A stretch of 62,623 nucleotides of DNA from Dinochytrium kinnereticum (GCA_027604005.1 JADGJT010000095.1:1-62623), one strand, 5' to 3'; shown: positions 1 to 11,779, counted from the stretch's first letter. Translations and numbers: made by a program. The notes: generated by a model not told the origin, from the sequence alone.

Positions 1-487
1 CTTTATACCTTTTTATTTATTACACGTCCCATTCCAACTTCTACCCGTTGGGGATGTTCTTGCGGCTCTTGGCCGACTCCCTGAGCTAGACTGAGCGGGG
101 AGAGCCCCGAGATCCGACAATATGCGGATTGCTGCACGGAACGGCCGCATGGCGGCGGCTGGCACTGCATATCGAACCATTAACTTTGGTTTCTTCCTCG
201 GTGGAAGCGTCCTTGGCTTCCTCTTGCTTGTTGCTGGACGGGGCGCATCAGTCGAGGCTGATGGCGCCCCGCAAGAGACTTGCACTTTTTATATTTATTT
301 TTTTATTAAGTTGTTTTTATTTTTATTTACTATTATTCATAATGTAATTAATTAAGGGAAAACAGAGTGGGGACATGGAGTCCTGATAAGTGGGATTACC
401 GCACCCAACACATAGAGGAGGTGGGCAGGATGAGTGGCTGACGTGACAATTCTTTGGTCACTTGCTGACCCAGGGAATTACAAAATT
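1..487. other. Unresolved left edge, no confident gene
   Basis: The first 285 bases are GC-rich and open on both strands, while 286-360 is strongly AT-rich. On the minus strand one frame carries a hydrophilic Ser/Lys/Glu-rich stretch that could be the 3' end of a gene, and another frame is arginine/proline-rich. On the plus strand an open frame from 122 would give a hydrophobic 77-residue peptide. None of these has a recognisable family signature, and I cannot choose among them. The segment 361-487 may hold an upstream exon of the receiver gene that follows, because that gene's frame is open back to a stop at 487 without an ATG. Confidence 0.3.
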
Positions 488-489
488 AA

Positions 490-1208
490 GGGGCGTCAAC
501 CGATACCAAAAAAATAGACGATGCATGCAACACGGATTCTCGTCGCGCACCCTTAGCTACCGAATCATCGGAACTTGACTTGCCTCCAAATCTCTTTGGG
601 CGATCTCGGAATGACAGCTTAGAAATAACGAAAGGTGTCCTTCCAGATCAGAACCGTCAGCTAAGGAAGAAGAGCGTATCTAACCAGAAGGAGATGCCAT
701 TCAGTGCAGGAACTGGATCAGGCGCGAGTGCCCAAAAGACCGAACCGGCATTGGCTGAACATCCATCATACAATATAGACTGTCCTGCAGTTTCATCGGC
801 GAAGAAATTGAGCCTAGTTGTTAATAATTCTTCAATTAGCCGGACCATATTGGTTAGGATTCTGGAGATGTCGGGCTTTGAAGTCCACACCTCAAGTAAT
901 GGCCATGAAGCGATTCAAAGATGTACAAATACCTCTAGTAACTACTTTATCATATTCATTGACTTGGAGATGCACGGCATGGACGGAATAGTTGAGTTGC
1001 TTTAATGTATTTTAAACTTACCCTTTTACAGGAGGCCGCAGCACGACTGCGAGGTATTGGTCTCACGGTCCCGATCATTGCCGCAACAGGTAACGTTGTC
1101 AAAGGAACGGATTACCAACACCTTCAAGCCTCGGGCATTACAGATGCCTTATCAAAACCAATCACTAAGTCTAAGGTGCAGGAAATACTAAATAAATATG
1201 GGTTTTGA
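490..1208 (+). CDS. Orphan response-regulator receiver (REC) protein, 5' end unresolved
   Basis: A receiver domain of the kind found at the C-terminus of fungal hybrid histidine kinases. The fold is readable from KLSLVV through SNGHEA and IDLEMHGMDG, then after an intron IIAATGN and LSKPI to the last residue. One 41-nt intron (991-1031) joins MDGI to EAAARLR. The phospho-acceptor Asp (in FIDLEM), the conserved Thr (AATG) and the Lys (SKP) are present. The usual acidic pair after the first beta strand (VVDD) reads VVNN, so metal and phosphoryl chemistry may be impaired. No kinase module precedes it. The frame is open back to a stop at 487 without an ATG, and the first in-frame ATG is at 694, so either an upstream exon exists or this is a short stand-alone or decayed receiver. 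The stretch before REC is Ser/Lys/Glu-rich and looks disordered. Confidence 0.65.
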
Positions 1209-1858
1209 TAAAAGCAAAAGTGACTTGCCGTGACTTTGGGTCAACCTGATAAACAGTAGCAATATATCTAATTAGTTCGATCAACCCTTCATGAACTATC
1301 TCCTTTCTCGGCAGATTCCTTGCGGCACTAACGGTACCAAAAACTTTATTCGTTGCCTAACAACATTTCGTTGTGTCGTTGAAATCTTCCTCAACCAAAA
1401 AAACAGATCCAGCTGAGGCTCTCACATAGACAGGCAACATCGCTTGCCGCGATGAATACCAAATGCTCATACTGATGCTCACACTCAATATCATTGGGCT
1501 GCTTAGCACCGCCTTGACTGGTAGTTTCAGTTGAATAAATGATCGTATTGGTTATTTCAAATATCAACCACATTTGCATTTTCCCTCTCTCCTATTTGGG
1601 ATCCATCTGTGCGGATGTTGAGCTCCGCAAGAGAGGATCGTGGTTTCTCGAGCAAGAAGGCTTCCAATCCTGTAGCAGGCGCTCGTATACCACTCTGCAT
1701 CCACTTGCCGGTCTTCACCAGCTGCTGGCCTCCCGTCGGGCACCGTCAACGGCACCTCAACCACCGACGCAGTGGAGGAACGAAAAGAAAAGTGTCATGA
1801 TGGTCGTTGCACACAGCATTTGTGATGCACAACCTCCTTTAGTGCGAAAATTGAGAGT
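1209..1858. other. Intergenic region upstream of the KDM5 gene
   Basis: A 650-bp spacer between the receiver gene and the demethylase. Several short open frames occur on both strands, but none has a family signature or convincing splice partners. It probably holds the receiver 3' UTR and the KDM5 promoter and leader. I see no RNA gene here. Confidence 0.5.
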
Positions 1859-4800
1859 ATGAATCACAATCCACACCCACCGCCGCCGAGGAAGCGGGGC
1901 AGGCCACGGCTCGCTGACGCTGCTGCTGCAAGCACTGCTTCACATTCCCCCAATACGCTGGATCTTGATGCTGTTCGACCGCCATTTCTGCCGGAAGACT
2001 ATGACCTTGCGGATCGCAAGGACAGACACTTTGGTCTGCGTACTGCGCCGACCTTTCGACCCTCCCCGCAGGAATGGACAGATCCGCTCTCTTACATTGA
2101 AAAGATTCGCCTCGTTGGGGAGAGAACAGGAATAGTTAAAATCATCCCCCCCGAAGGCTGGAAACCGGATTTTGCTATGGACACTGAGGTAATTTGCTCC
2201 AGGCATGAATTATTTGCCATCTCGGCGTATGCTTTTGATAAGCGAATGGCATTGGGTCTTTTTTTTCCTCCATTGCTGATCGCTTGGAGTATTTATGCGT
2301 ACTGTTGGAAGCCGTAACGACCTATTTCCACTTCGTGGACTTTTCTCCCATTCGTCAGCCCATATTCATGACACATTCGTTTTCTTTTCTTTCACATATA
2401 CAGAAATTCAGATTTAGTACCCGAATCCAAAAGTTAAATTCAATGGAGGGGAGCACTAGGACGGTCGTTAATTATCTGGATCAGCTGGAGCAGTTCCACC
2501 AACAGCATGGTAGCTCTTTTACACGAGTCCCTATGCTCGACCGGAAACCATTAGATTTGCACCAACTTAAGAAAGAAGTGGCTTCTAGAGGGGGATATGA
2601 AGAGGTTTGTTTCGATCGCTCTTTATCTTGTTTTTTGCAAAGCAATCATCCATAAGGTGCTGACTCAAAGGTTAGGTAACCCGCATGAAGAAATGGTCAG
2701 AGGTCGGAAGAGTCCTTGGAGCCGACAAGCAATGCACATCAGGCTCCTACATTTGCCGAAATGCTTATCTTAGGTGGATAAGGCCTTTTGAAGAGTATCT
2801 TGCATCTATGGGGAGTGAGGACGCTGAACCTGCGCCTTTCTTTGACCAGAATGCCGCCACTGAAGAGCCCACAACACCGAAAAAGATATCCTCTGCGCCG
2901 AAGAGCCGAATGTCTATGTCACCATCGAAAAAGTCGTCCGAAACGTCTCTTGGGTCTCCAAAAGAATCATTATCTTCACGCGTTACATCGGATGCACAGC
3001 CTAAGAAGAGAGGGCGACCGCCGAAGAATAAGGAGCAGGTGCAGGATATCGTAAAGGTCACTTCCAGTTCAGAATTTGATGGCTGTGAGCTTTGTGGGTC
3101 GATGAAGAACGAAGATCGCATACTTCTGTGTGATAGTTGTGATCGCGGTTTTCACCTTGACTGCCTTGTACCTCCGCTGGCCGCCGTCCCTCAAACAGAC
3201 GAGTGGTTTTGTCCCGATTGTCTGCGGTCCTATGGAAATGACTATGGATTTGAAGATGGAGGAGATTACACGCTAGCCGAGTTCCATCGGTTCGCGGCTG
3301 ATTTTAAGGAAAAGTGGTTTTCCGGCAAGGACATGTACGGTGCAGATGGCAAGCTCACAGTTACCGAGGACGATGTAGAGAAAGAGTTTTGGAGGCTAGT
3401 CGAATCACCGTATGATGAGATTGAGGTCGAATATGGAGCTGATCTGCATTCTACTCAGCATGGAAGGTATCAGAATTTTCAAAATTATCGTCGATATTAA
3501 TGTAAAATAGTGGATTTCCTGTCGCAGAGAAGCAACCTCTGAATCCTTATGCAACATGCGGATGGAATCTAAATAACATACCTGTTCTATCAGATTCTTT
3601 GTTCTGCCACATTCGAAACGATATTTCTGGCATTATGATTCCATGGCTCTATGTTGGTATGGTGTTCTCAACTTTCTGTTGGCATACGGAAGATCACTAC
3701 ACGTATTCCATCAACTACTTGCATTGGGGCGAAACCAAAACTTGGTATGGCGTACCCGCGTCGCATGCTGAGAGATTTGAGGATGCTATGCGCAGCAAGG
3801 TCCCGGAGCTTTTTCAAGCGACGCCTGACCTTCTTTTCCACCTTACCACAATGCTTTCGCCTGGTGTTCTCAATCAAAACATGGTAGACGTTTTTGCATT
3901 GGATCAGAGAGCGGGGGAGTTCGTTATTACTTTCCCAAAAGCCTACCACGCAGGATTTAATCATGGGGTACGGGCTCACTATCCTGAGATCAAAGCGCTG
4001 ACTTGCTTTTTCCCAATAGTTTAATTTTGCAGAGGCAGTTAACTTCGCGCTACCAAACTGGCTTCCCTATGGATTTAGCTGTATAGAACGATATCGAGAA
4101 TTTCATAAACAACCAGTTTTCTCCCATGATGAACTTATTATTGCAACTCTAAGGAAAGACAGCAGTATTCGCACGGCGATGTGGTAAGACAATCGGCCTT
4201 CTCTCGAAGCAAATTTAACTTGGGCTTTGTTGTTGTAGGCTCCAGGAAGAGCTGAATCTCCTTGAGCAGAGAGAACGAGTTGGCAGAGAGATCGTTCGAA
4301 AGGCCCACCCAGGTATTAAGGAAGTTGTGGAAGACTGTCATTTATCGATGGAGGATGAAGATCTTCTCTGTGCTGTGTGCAGGACTTTCTGCTACGGGAG
4401 CCGTGTTTTCTGTGAATGTGGAAAAACGCGACCAGTGTGTCTGCAACATTCGGATGCGGTAAGCCTTTTAACTATTCTGTTCTTTTTTACCTTTTTTGTT
4501 TTGAAGAGTTGTGTGCTAAAACAACGCAGATTAGCGATATTTGTTCCTGTGAAGAGAAGAAATTTGTTCTTTGGATGCGTTTTTCAGAAAGTCAGCTTGC
4601 CGAAATGACGCTCGCGTCCCGTCGAATTGCAAACCGACCCTTAGAATGGAAGGAGCGTTATCGGCTCCTTATGCTATCTTACCGCCGACCACCCCTTCGG
4701 GAGATGCAAAAACTATTAGCAATAGCAGATAAAATCCCTTGCTTTATTGATGAAGCTATAACACTTCGAGCATTTGTGGATAGAGCTTGCGAGTGGGTTA

Positions 4801-7432
4801 CGAAGGCAAGCAAGATGATTTCATTAGTGTATCCAAAAAGGAGTCGGAATCAGGATAATGACGAGGACTCTGAATGGACTATAGATGAGTCAGTTTCCAT
4901 GGAAATACTTGAGCAGCTTATCAGCGAGGTGGACGATTTGCCTTTCGACTGCCCCGAAATTCCGACACTTCGCAATCTTGTAGAGGACTGGCGAATGAAA
5001 CGGGCACAAGCTGTTGACCTTCTTGCCGAAAGTCTCAGCCCTCTGTCAAGAGATGCTATTCAAGAATACCTTAATGCTTTCGCTGAGTCCCTAGGTTCGC
5101 GGGAGTCTCAGAACTGGAAGCTGCCTTATATAAAGGAGTTAAACCTTCTTGTTGGAGCTCAGAAGGATCTCGAATGGATTTCTAGGGCTGAGTCGATAAT
5201 TTCGTCCTTTGCAGAACTTAGGGAAAAGGTAGTTATCCGCACAGGTGACAAAGCCTTAGTCCCACAGTTTGACATGGATATTTTGGATGGGATTATTCGG
5301 GACGGGAGAAGACCAAACGTAGCCGCCGCTGGTGAGAATGATTATATTGTCTTGGGCAATATCCGCAGAAGGAGAGCACAGTGTTTAACGGAGTTGAAGA
5401 GGTATCGGGATCATGGTGACCGGTAATTAGCAATGTGTTATTATGCTGAAGCTTACTGGAATCTTAGATGGAAACTCGAGGTCATTGCTCTTTACAAACA
5501 AAAGACGATTGACTTCAAAGAGCTTCGCCAATTGTATACGAACGGCCTAAAGCTTTATGCTGAAAAGGAAACCTTTGCGAAAGCTGCTCGGCATGTTCAG
5601 ATTGTCGATTCCTGGGTTTCTAGAGTTACGCCTCTCTTGAAGGGCATTCTCGTGACGTCCGGCTCCGACACCGAGATGGATTTAGATGACCCTAGCAGCG
5701 AAACACATGAGTCCAAGCTTCCTGCTAGACCAGATCCGTCTCTATCTAACGATCATGATGTCAAAAAGCTGACAGTTCCGGATGTTCAGCGGTTAGTAGA
5801 CGAGCTGGATGCCGAACTAGACGCCCCGCTCTTTGTGGACGAGAAAGATCAGATTGAGAAATCAATTAAGAAAGTAGAAGAATGGGCTGTTCGTGGGCGG
5901 AAGATTTTTGGGTTCTCTGGTCGGGCTACTCAATCTCTAATGGCGATTCTGGAAGAGAATGTCTGGCAGGCGAAGATATGTGCTGGAATAGAGATACCTC
6001 CTGTGGCCCTTCATTGCATTTGCCGATCTTCTTCGGAGGAAGGGATGATGGTAAGATAGTCTGATGTATCCTTGTTTTTTTGGCTTGCGCTTTACATTGT
6101 TTCGAAAGATATTGAGTGGATGATAACTGAACCTTTCAGATCGAATGCGACTCTTGCAACGTCTGGTATCACACTCAATGCGTGAGGGTTACCAAGAAAG
6201 AGGCCAGATCGCAGACTCGATATCTTTGCCTGGTCTGCGACCCTACGTATAGCCTTAATTCGATCCCAGTTCAAAAACGCGCCCATCTGAACCACATTGC
6301 ATCTTTCTTGGAAGATGTCTCCGATTTGCCACTCATTCCCGATGAGCTTGGGGCTCTGGAAACTCTTGTCTCTGTACTTACGCGATGGCGAAATCATCTG
6401 AGAAAAACTATCGCGTCTCTTGAAGAAAGTGGACCTGCTATTGTAACACGTGATGACGTCAAGGGATTACTGCGATGCCTAGAGGGATATGCGGTGTGCA
6501 TTGAAGATGGAGTTGTGGAAAAGCTTCGAACTTTACTCTGGCTTCATTTCCCATGCAATGCGGCTAAGGCAGAGGGAGGTGAGCCCTCTGATTCATCGGT
6601 GACTATGGAAGAGATTGAAGATGAGGATGCGCACGATGGAACCTACGCAAAAGATAAGATATCTTCTGTGCCCGCTCGCCCATCCACCAGTTTGAAGCAG
6701 GAGGTGTTTTGCTTATGCAGGAGCAAGTACGACTCGAATAGGCCGATGATTGCTTGCGACACGTGTGAAGATTGGTTTCACTTTAGTTGCGTTAATTTGT
6801 CCGCACAGAAAGCGGAGTCCCTCAGCTCTTACAAGTGCCCAGTTTGCGACGGTAGTAGAAAGGTCTCCCGCGATTCCTCAATGACAGACGTAGATCAGGA
6901 GCGGAGTGCTCAGGAAGTGAGAGCGGAATCTGGGCTACCGAAGATTACATTGAAACTACCAAAGTTGGATGCATCCGCTAACAAGCGAAAGGAATCGCCT
7001 GTTTCGGGACAAGCAGTGCGCAAGCGATCCAGACGACCATCGACTCGTGCTACAGATGAGGAAGCCCCTACACAACCTGTTGCAACTGGGCCTACGACGA
7101 TAAACTACCCCGCCATACCTATGGATTCGACCCAATCCCAGTCAGTCTTCAGACAGCCATACCAGTACCATGCACCTCTGTCTACTCCTGAGTCTGCATT
7201 AGAGGCGAAAGGAGGAGCTACTGCATGGCCTTCCCCGATCTATGGAACATGGATTGTCGTGAAACCTCCGAGCAGCACAGAGCCATTAGCGGCTGGAGGG
7301 AATCTTGAAACGCCGTTTCCGCAATACAATCATGTTTCTGAGAGGGATATGGGAGTTGGGGTCTTGCATGCCCCATTTGATTATCTGTCACAATTTCGCG
7401 GGGCACAGCAACAGCCACTTTCACACCCTTAG
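1859..7432 (+). CDS. KDM5: KDM5/JARID1-type histone H3K4 demethylase (Lid2-like)
   Basis: A nuclear Fe(II)/2-oxoglutarate dioxygenase expected to demethylate H3K4me3/me2. I reconstruct nine exons with introns at 2189-2403, 2605-2675, 3467-3510, 3968-4019, 4184-4238, 4459-4529, 5423-5467 and 6051-6139, giving an uninterrupted 1643-residue protein. Domains in order: AT-hook (RKRGRPRL, about residue 12), JmjN (about 40-85), ARID (about 115-225), second AT-hook (KKRGRPPK, about 285), PHD1 (CELCG...CPDC, about 314-360), JmjC with the iron ligands in HTED (about 500) and GFNHG (about 592), C5HC2 zinc finger (from CAVC, about 693), PLU-1 helical region, PHD2 (HCICR, about 1201) and PHD3 ([10 protein letters not shown], about 1403). 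The tail is Pro/Gln/Ser-rich. All family domains and key residues are intact. The length is typical of KDM5 proteins. It is followed in tandem by the coiled-coil gene. Confidence 0.95.
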
Positions 7433-7898
7433 CTATTTCTTACTTCTCTCTCGGCGATTAAGAACACTTGCGACTTTTGTTGGTTTTATTGTTTGTTTTC
7501 TTGTTTATGGTTGTTTTTTGATGATAGAGGTGCTTGCCTTCTTTAATTATTTGTTTATTAAATGCTCATCTCTATCCGATCTATCCGGATGCCAGTGCCT
7601 ATATGTTCTTTTCACCCTTCCTACGCGTTTGCTTCGCTTAAAACTGTGTAAATATTTATTTCTTGTCACCTGTTGCACTGTTCCTAACTCATATTTGTTG
7701 GTATTTGGACATCATCACTTTCCTTTATTAATATGATTACTCCACTTTTGATAACTCGATGTCAAAGCTCTCTGCCTGCCCGATTCGCTCAGCCTCAATA
7801 TGCTTCCTAAAAGTAAAGATGCTCTCAAGTGTAAACGTAGAAAGCAGTTTCTTGATTATCGAGTCAAGATTTGCATACTGTGGTGAATTTTGAAGGCA
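7433..7898. other. Intergenic, T-rich
   Basis: A 466-bp spacer with long T-rich runs on the plus strand, consistent with the KDM5 3' UTR plus the promoter of the next gene. An open frame runs through part of it, but it is a hydrophobic low-complexity translation and is not supported as a gene. Confidence 0.5.
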
Positions 7899-9544
7899 AT
7901 GAATCCCATGGGGCCAGATCTGAAGCAGAAGATGACCCCGCCGTCCGTTAACTTCTTAACGGATTCGCTAAGCAGTGAAGCGCTTGGTGTAGATAACGAG
8001 CCAAGTACATTACCAACATCAAAAAAGCAAAGAAAAGCCCAGCTTGCCGCTGAAGGCTTTGGAAATCACCCCATCATAAAGCACCTCATGTTGGTCAACA
8101 ACAGCAAGAAAGGAACAAAACCCTCTACCCATTCTACGGGAAACTCATCATTGGTAGGGAATCCTAGTGCAGAGATAAAGATTGAGGAACTGGATGAGGA
8201 ACTGCTACGGAAAAGGTTTGTCGCTCACACATTTGGAAATGTTGAAGTCGGAATTATTAGGTTGGAGGCGTTGGAATCAGACTTGTCAGAATACAAAAAG
8301 AAGTGTTTGCACTAGTGAGTGATTCCGTTGACGCTTTTAACAATTAAAGCAAATCCGAGAATGAATGGTACAGAGCAGAGATTGAGGCAACTAAGAAGGA
8401 CACGGTAATGATAAAGATATTTCTCTCCTCTAATAAACCATAGGCCGAATACATCGAATACCTTCACTCGAAAAAAAGCGAAAAACAAGCGGCAATAGAT
8501 AGGCTGATTGAAATGCAAAAGCAAGATCAGGAGTTTTTCTCGAATAGAAAAAAGTTACGGGATGCAGAAAACAAAGTTAAAATCGAAGGTTCGAAATTTC
8601 GGCAGCGTCATTAACATTCAAAGAATTGAAAGCACTGGCTGTCGAGCTTGAAGCAAAACTGGAGGGAAAGCAGCAAGAGATAATGCATCTATCAGATGTT
8701 ATGGTAAGGAAATGTGAAACCTATAATTAAAATTTGAAAGACAAAAAGGGCGCGACACGAGGCCGAAATAGCAAAAATTAGAAAGGAAATAGCTGAAGCG
8801 GATGCAAAGCATGCGGAAGCATTATCTGACTTGGAGAGGAATTTGTTAGAGGTGCGCATGAAGCTACAAAAAGAAGCGGATGCAAAGATCGCCGAAATGG
8901 AAAGTGCAGCGCAGGAAAAAGCTGCAAAATATCTTTCCGATCACACAACTGCATTAGAGGCCGAAAATAGAAGACTGGAAAGCCAGCTGCGGAAGTGCAT
9001 ATTAACGACCCAAGAATTCATTGCCAGAAAGGATAACTTAGAAAAGGAAAACCGGGAACTTTCGCGACGTCTAACAGTCCGAGATGACATGCTTAAGATT
9101 CGCATAGACAGCATTTTACGTTCCCAGGCCGCGGAGGGGAAGCAGCGTAATGCAAAGAACGAGCGCGCAGCGTTATTAAAGTCTAAGATCGTTGCTGAAG
9201 CCTTAACAAGGCTTTCTGAAAAAGCAGAGGCCCAATATCTAGAATACGAGAGTCCTCAACAAATCCATTACGAAGCTAAGGAGTCCAGATTGCCGTTATC
9301 TGCTTCCATTGGCAAAGTTCGCGATACTCGACAGCATAACTCACGAGGGTCCGGTGCAGCAAGTAGAGCTGCCTCGAGGGGGCATACATCGAATCCGTCA
9401 GAAAGGGCCACAACAAGACTGATAGTTGTAGCTGGGGCCTCGGGAGAAACGCCTACGCTGCTTGAAGATAAGGGGAAAGTGCAACGCAAAATCTCAGAAT
9501 TCAACTATTTCCTTACAGACTCGGATGACGATGAATATCTCTAG
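7899..9544 (+). CDS. Coiled-coil protein, possibly basal-body/flagellar (BBOF1/DUF4515-like)
   Basis: Five exons (7899-8314, 8350-8404, 8444-8588, 8624-8703, 8741-9544) join into 499 residues. After a disordered N-terminus, the core from about residue 130 to 370 is almost pure heptad-type coiled coil, rich in Glu, Lys, Ala and Leu. It begins with NEWYRAEIE and DTAEYIEYLHSKKSEKQ, the kind of motif seen in cilia-associated coiled-coil proteins of the BBOF1/CCDC group; I assign that family only tentatively. The tail is Ser/Arg-rich and ends in an acidic DSDDDEYL. All four introns are only 35-39 nt, and three end in AAAG. The start is the first ATG (MNPMGPD). The stop faces TIM22 with 32 bp between the genes. 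If the family call is right, it implies a flagellated life stage. Confidence 0.7.
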
Positions 9545-9572
9545 ATGCCCAATACTTAAATTATTGAACCGA

Positions 9573-9578
9573 TTTATT
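9573..9578 (-). terminator. AATAAA overlapping the TIM22 stop codon
   Basis: On the minus strand the stop reads CTAATAAATC, so the poly(A) hexamer starts inside the TAA. The neighbour's stop codon is only about 30 bp further on. Confidence 0.5.
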
Positions 9579-10277
9579 AGCTTGATCGCATCCAGTACTC
9601 TATGGCAGCACTAAATGCTGCAAAACTCACACACCCTCCAATCTGGTAGTGTTAGAAACTAGCTAATTAAATTACATTACCATCATCTTTGGCCCAGCTG
9701 TATACCGTTAGTAAACTTTAATAAATTCCAGTGCATTACCTTTTGCAGATAACGCAGCACCCGTGATGCATCCGGCAGAGATCCCATTGTATATGTCATT
9801 CTTTGCTCTGTACTTTAGGCCAGCATGTAAGATGTAATATAATTGAAATGAGAAAACATACCGCCTCTATCACACACTCAGTTCCAGCAAAAACTGCTCC
9901 CACAACAGCAAAGTTTTTGGCTGATGAGTAACTTCTTGATCCCATGTCCTTTAATGTGATTTTCATCTGCTCCTTTGTTGATTTCTTCAAGAATTCCTCG
10001 TTTGAATGGCCCCAGTCGACGCTCGACATGAACATTCCAAACAAACCACCGAACACGAAGCCTTGGGTAAGAAGATGAGCCATAAAAACCAAACTCCGTC
10101 ATTTCACCTCCACCCAATGCGGTCACCGATTTCGCAGGGCAGGACTCAAAAAGTCCCTGAATATGTGTTGGATTAATTTGCCCAGCCTCAAATCCATCCC
10201 AAAAACTAATAAATATCTATTAGATATGCTATTTGCACTTGAATCCACCTGCTGCTAGGGGGTTCTCCTTCGGCCAT
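9577..10277 (-). CDS. TIM22: Mitochondrial inner-membrane translocase TIM22
   Basis: The channel subunit of the carrier translocase, which inserts multispanning carriers into the mitochondrial inner membrane. I rebuild six exons (10277-10252, 10208-10108, 10061-9862, 9800-9740, 9697-9681, 9642-9577) giving 156 residues in one frame. Recognisable parts are GGGFVFGGLFGMFMSSVDW (first membrane segment), LKDMGSRSYSSAKNFAVVGA (second), GTECVIEA, NDIYNGISAGCITG (third) and a C-terminal FAAFSAAIEYWM, all typical of TIM22. It contains a 17-nt microexon. An AATAAA overlaps its stop codon. It is divergent with ERV41, with 34 bp between the start codons. Confidence 0.93.
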
Positions 10278-10311
10278 CCTTCGTCCAGAAAAATGAAAAA
10301 GGTAGCACAAG
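10278..10311. promoter_or_regulatory. Bidirectional promoter, TIM22/ERV41
   Basis: Only 34 bp separate the two start codons, so this spacer must hold the initiation elements of both genes or lie between promoters embedded in the coding DNA. It is A-rich and shows no obvious TATA element. Confidence 0.5.
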
Positions 10312-11779
10312 ATGAAACTATCAAGATGGGGTACTTCAACATGAGCCAGCTGACTTTTAACATTTGAGCAGATGCCTTTGTCAAGCTGGAGAGGAATATC
10401 CAGCATACCACACTGATGGGAGGCGTGCTGACGCTTTTTGTAGCCTTCGCCCTGGCTTATTTGGTCTATGAGGAAACGACGCAATATATGCAGATTCAGC
10501 AGAAATATGAGTTTTGTACGTAATATTGTTTGCCTGAGCTAATATATGTCCCTTCAGTGGTCGATCAGTCCCGCGGTGACCACGGCCACTTACTAATTAA
10601 CATTGACATGACAGTTGCTATGGCTTGCTCAGGTTTGAATGATTTTGAGTGTTGCTCTTATGTTTGTAGATGTTCGCGTTGACGTTTTCGATGCTTCTGG
10701 AACTTCACTACCTGTCAGAAAAGACCTTAGTGCCACTCCGGTAAATACTTTTTTATTTTGTTTTTTACAACCTGCGTTGGAAGAAGGCACCAAACAACTT
10801 TTTTCCATAATCCCTTAGGCGTCTTTTACCACGAAAGGAGCACGAAGGCTTGGGTAAGAATGAATACAATTGCATATAAGATTCTGAATTTGATGTTTAT
10901 CATAAGAGAGAATATAGATACTGGAGGGATTGATGTCCATCAGGTTATTGAGGATGCCAAAAGGCAAGAGCATGGACGTCAAGCAGCAAAATCAGGTACG
11001 GAGGCTGTGGACATTACTATCAGTAATGCATAACAAGGTGGTGATGAGTCTTTGTCTGCTTGTCGTTACACTGGCACAGCGCACGTCAACAAAGTAGTTG
11101 GGACTTTGCATTTCACAGCCTTGGGTCATGGCTACAATGACGGACAGCATGTTCAGCATAACTGTACAAAACTGAAAAAAGCTATATTGATATTTTTCTA
11201 GCTATGAATTTCTCCCATCGGATCGATAAATTCTCTTTTGGCATAAACTATCCTGGCCTTGTTAACCCGTTGGATTCGAGTATCGAAATGGCGACGTCCA
11301 GTAATTTTGTAAAGACAAATCATTCATCTTATGTTTCTTAGACTTTGAGATGTTCCAATATTTCATTTCAGTAGTTCCAACCATTTACATCGACAAATCT
11401 AGGACTTTGAGCAGTACAGTTTTGCTGACAAACCAATATGCCGTCACGGATTACAGCCGTGTAATTAATCAAGACGCAGGAGCAGTGGGTATTCCAGGTA
11501 CTCGTGTTTGTTTTGTTGTTTTGTTTTTTATCATCTGACTCTGTAAAGGAATATTTATAAAGTACGAAATTGAACCAATATCGGTTCGTATTGCAGAGTC
11601 TCGGTCGAGCTTCCTACATCTTCTTACAAGGCTCTGTGGAATTGTAGGAGGTACTTTTGTTTCTGTTTGCAGGACGGTTAATCTTCAAAGGGGTATATGT
11701 CACTGTTGGTATCCTTTTCCAACTTCTTCAATTTATTCGTCGACGATTTCTGCCCACTGGCACAAAGGTCACATCATGA
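10312..11779 (+). CDS. ERV41: ERV41/ERGIC2-type COPII-vesicle membrane protein
   Basis: An ER-Golgi cargo-receptor family protein. The start MKLSRW joins over a 41-nt intron (10331-10371) to DAFVKLERNIQHTTLMGG, followed by the first membrane segment (VLTLFVAFALAYLVY). Next come the luminal beta-rich family signatures VDQSRGDHGHLLINIDMT and DVRVDVFDASG, then GTAHVNKVVGTLHF, MNFSHRIDKFSFG and MFQYFISVVPTIY. The C-terminal membrane segment follows IVGG, and the protein ends in FLPTGTKVTS. Many short introns interrupt it. The order of motifs fits ERV41 better than ERV46. Its last codons overlap the last codons of the convergent neighbour by 6 bp. Confidence 0.9.

Noticed and set aside
122..355. 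Plus-strand open frame with a hydrophobic peptide
   Set aside because: The hydrophobic part runs into low-complexity AT-rich DNA and opposes another open frame; no family signature or splice support.
7305..7736. Hydrophobic open frame after KDM5
   Set aside because: It starts inside KDM5 in another frame and continues into T-rich 3' flanking DNA; typical chance frame.
10206..10484. Minus-strand open frame spanning the TIM22 start and the ERV41 first exons
   Set aside because: Only its last part is coding (TIM22 exon 1); the rest is antisense to ERV41.
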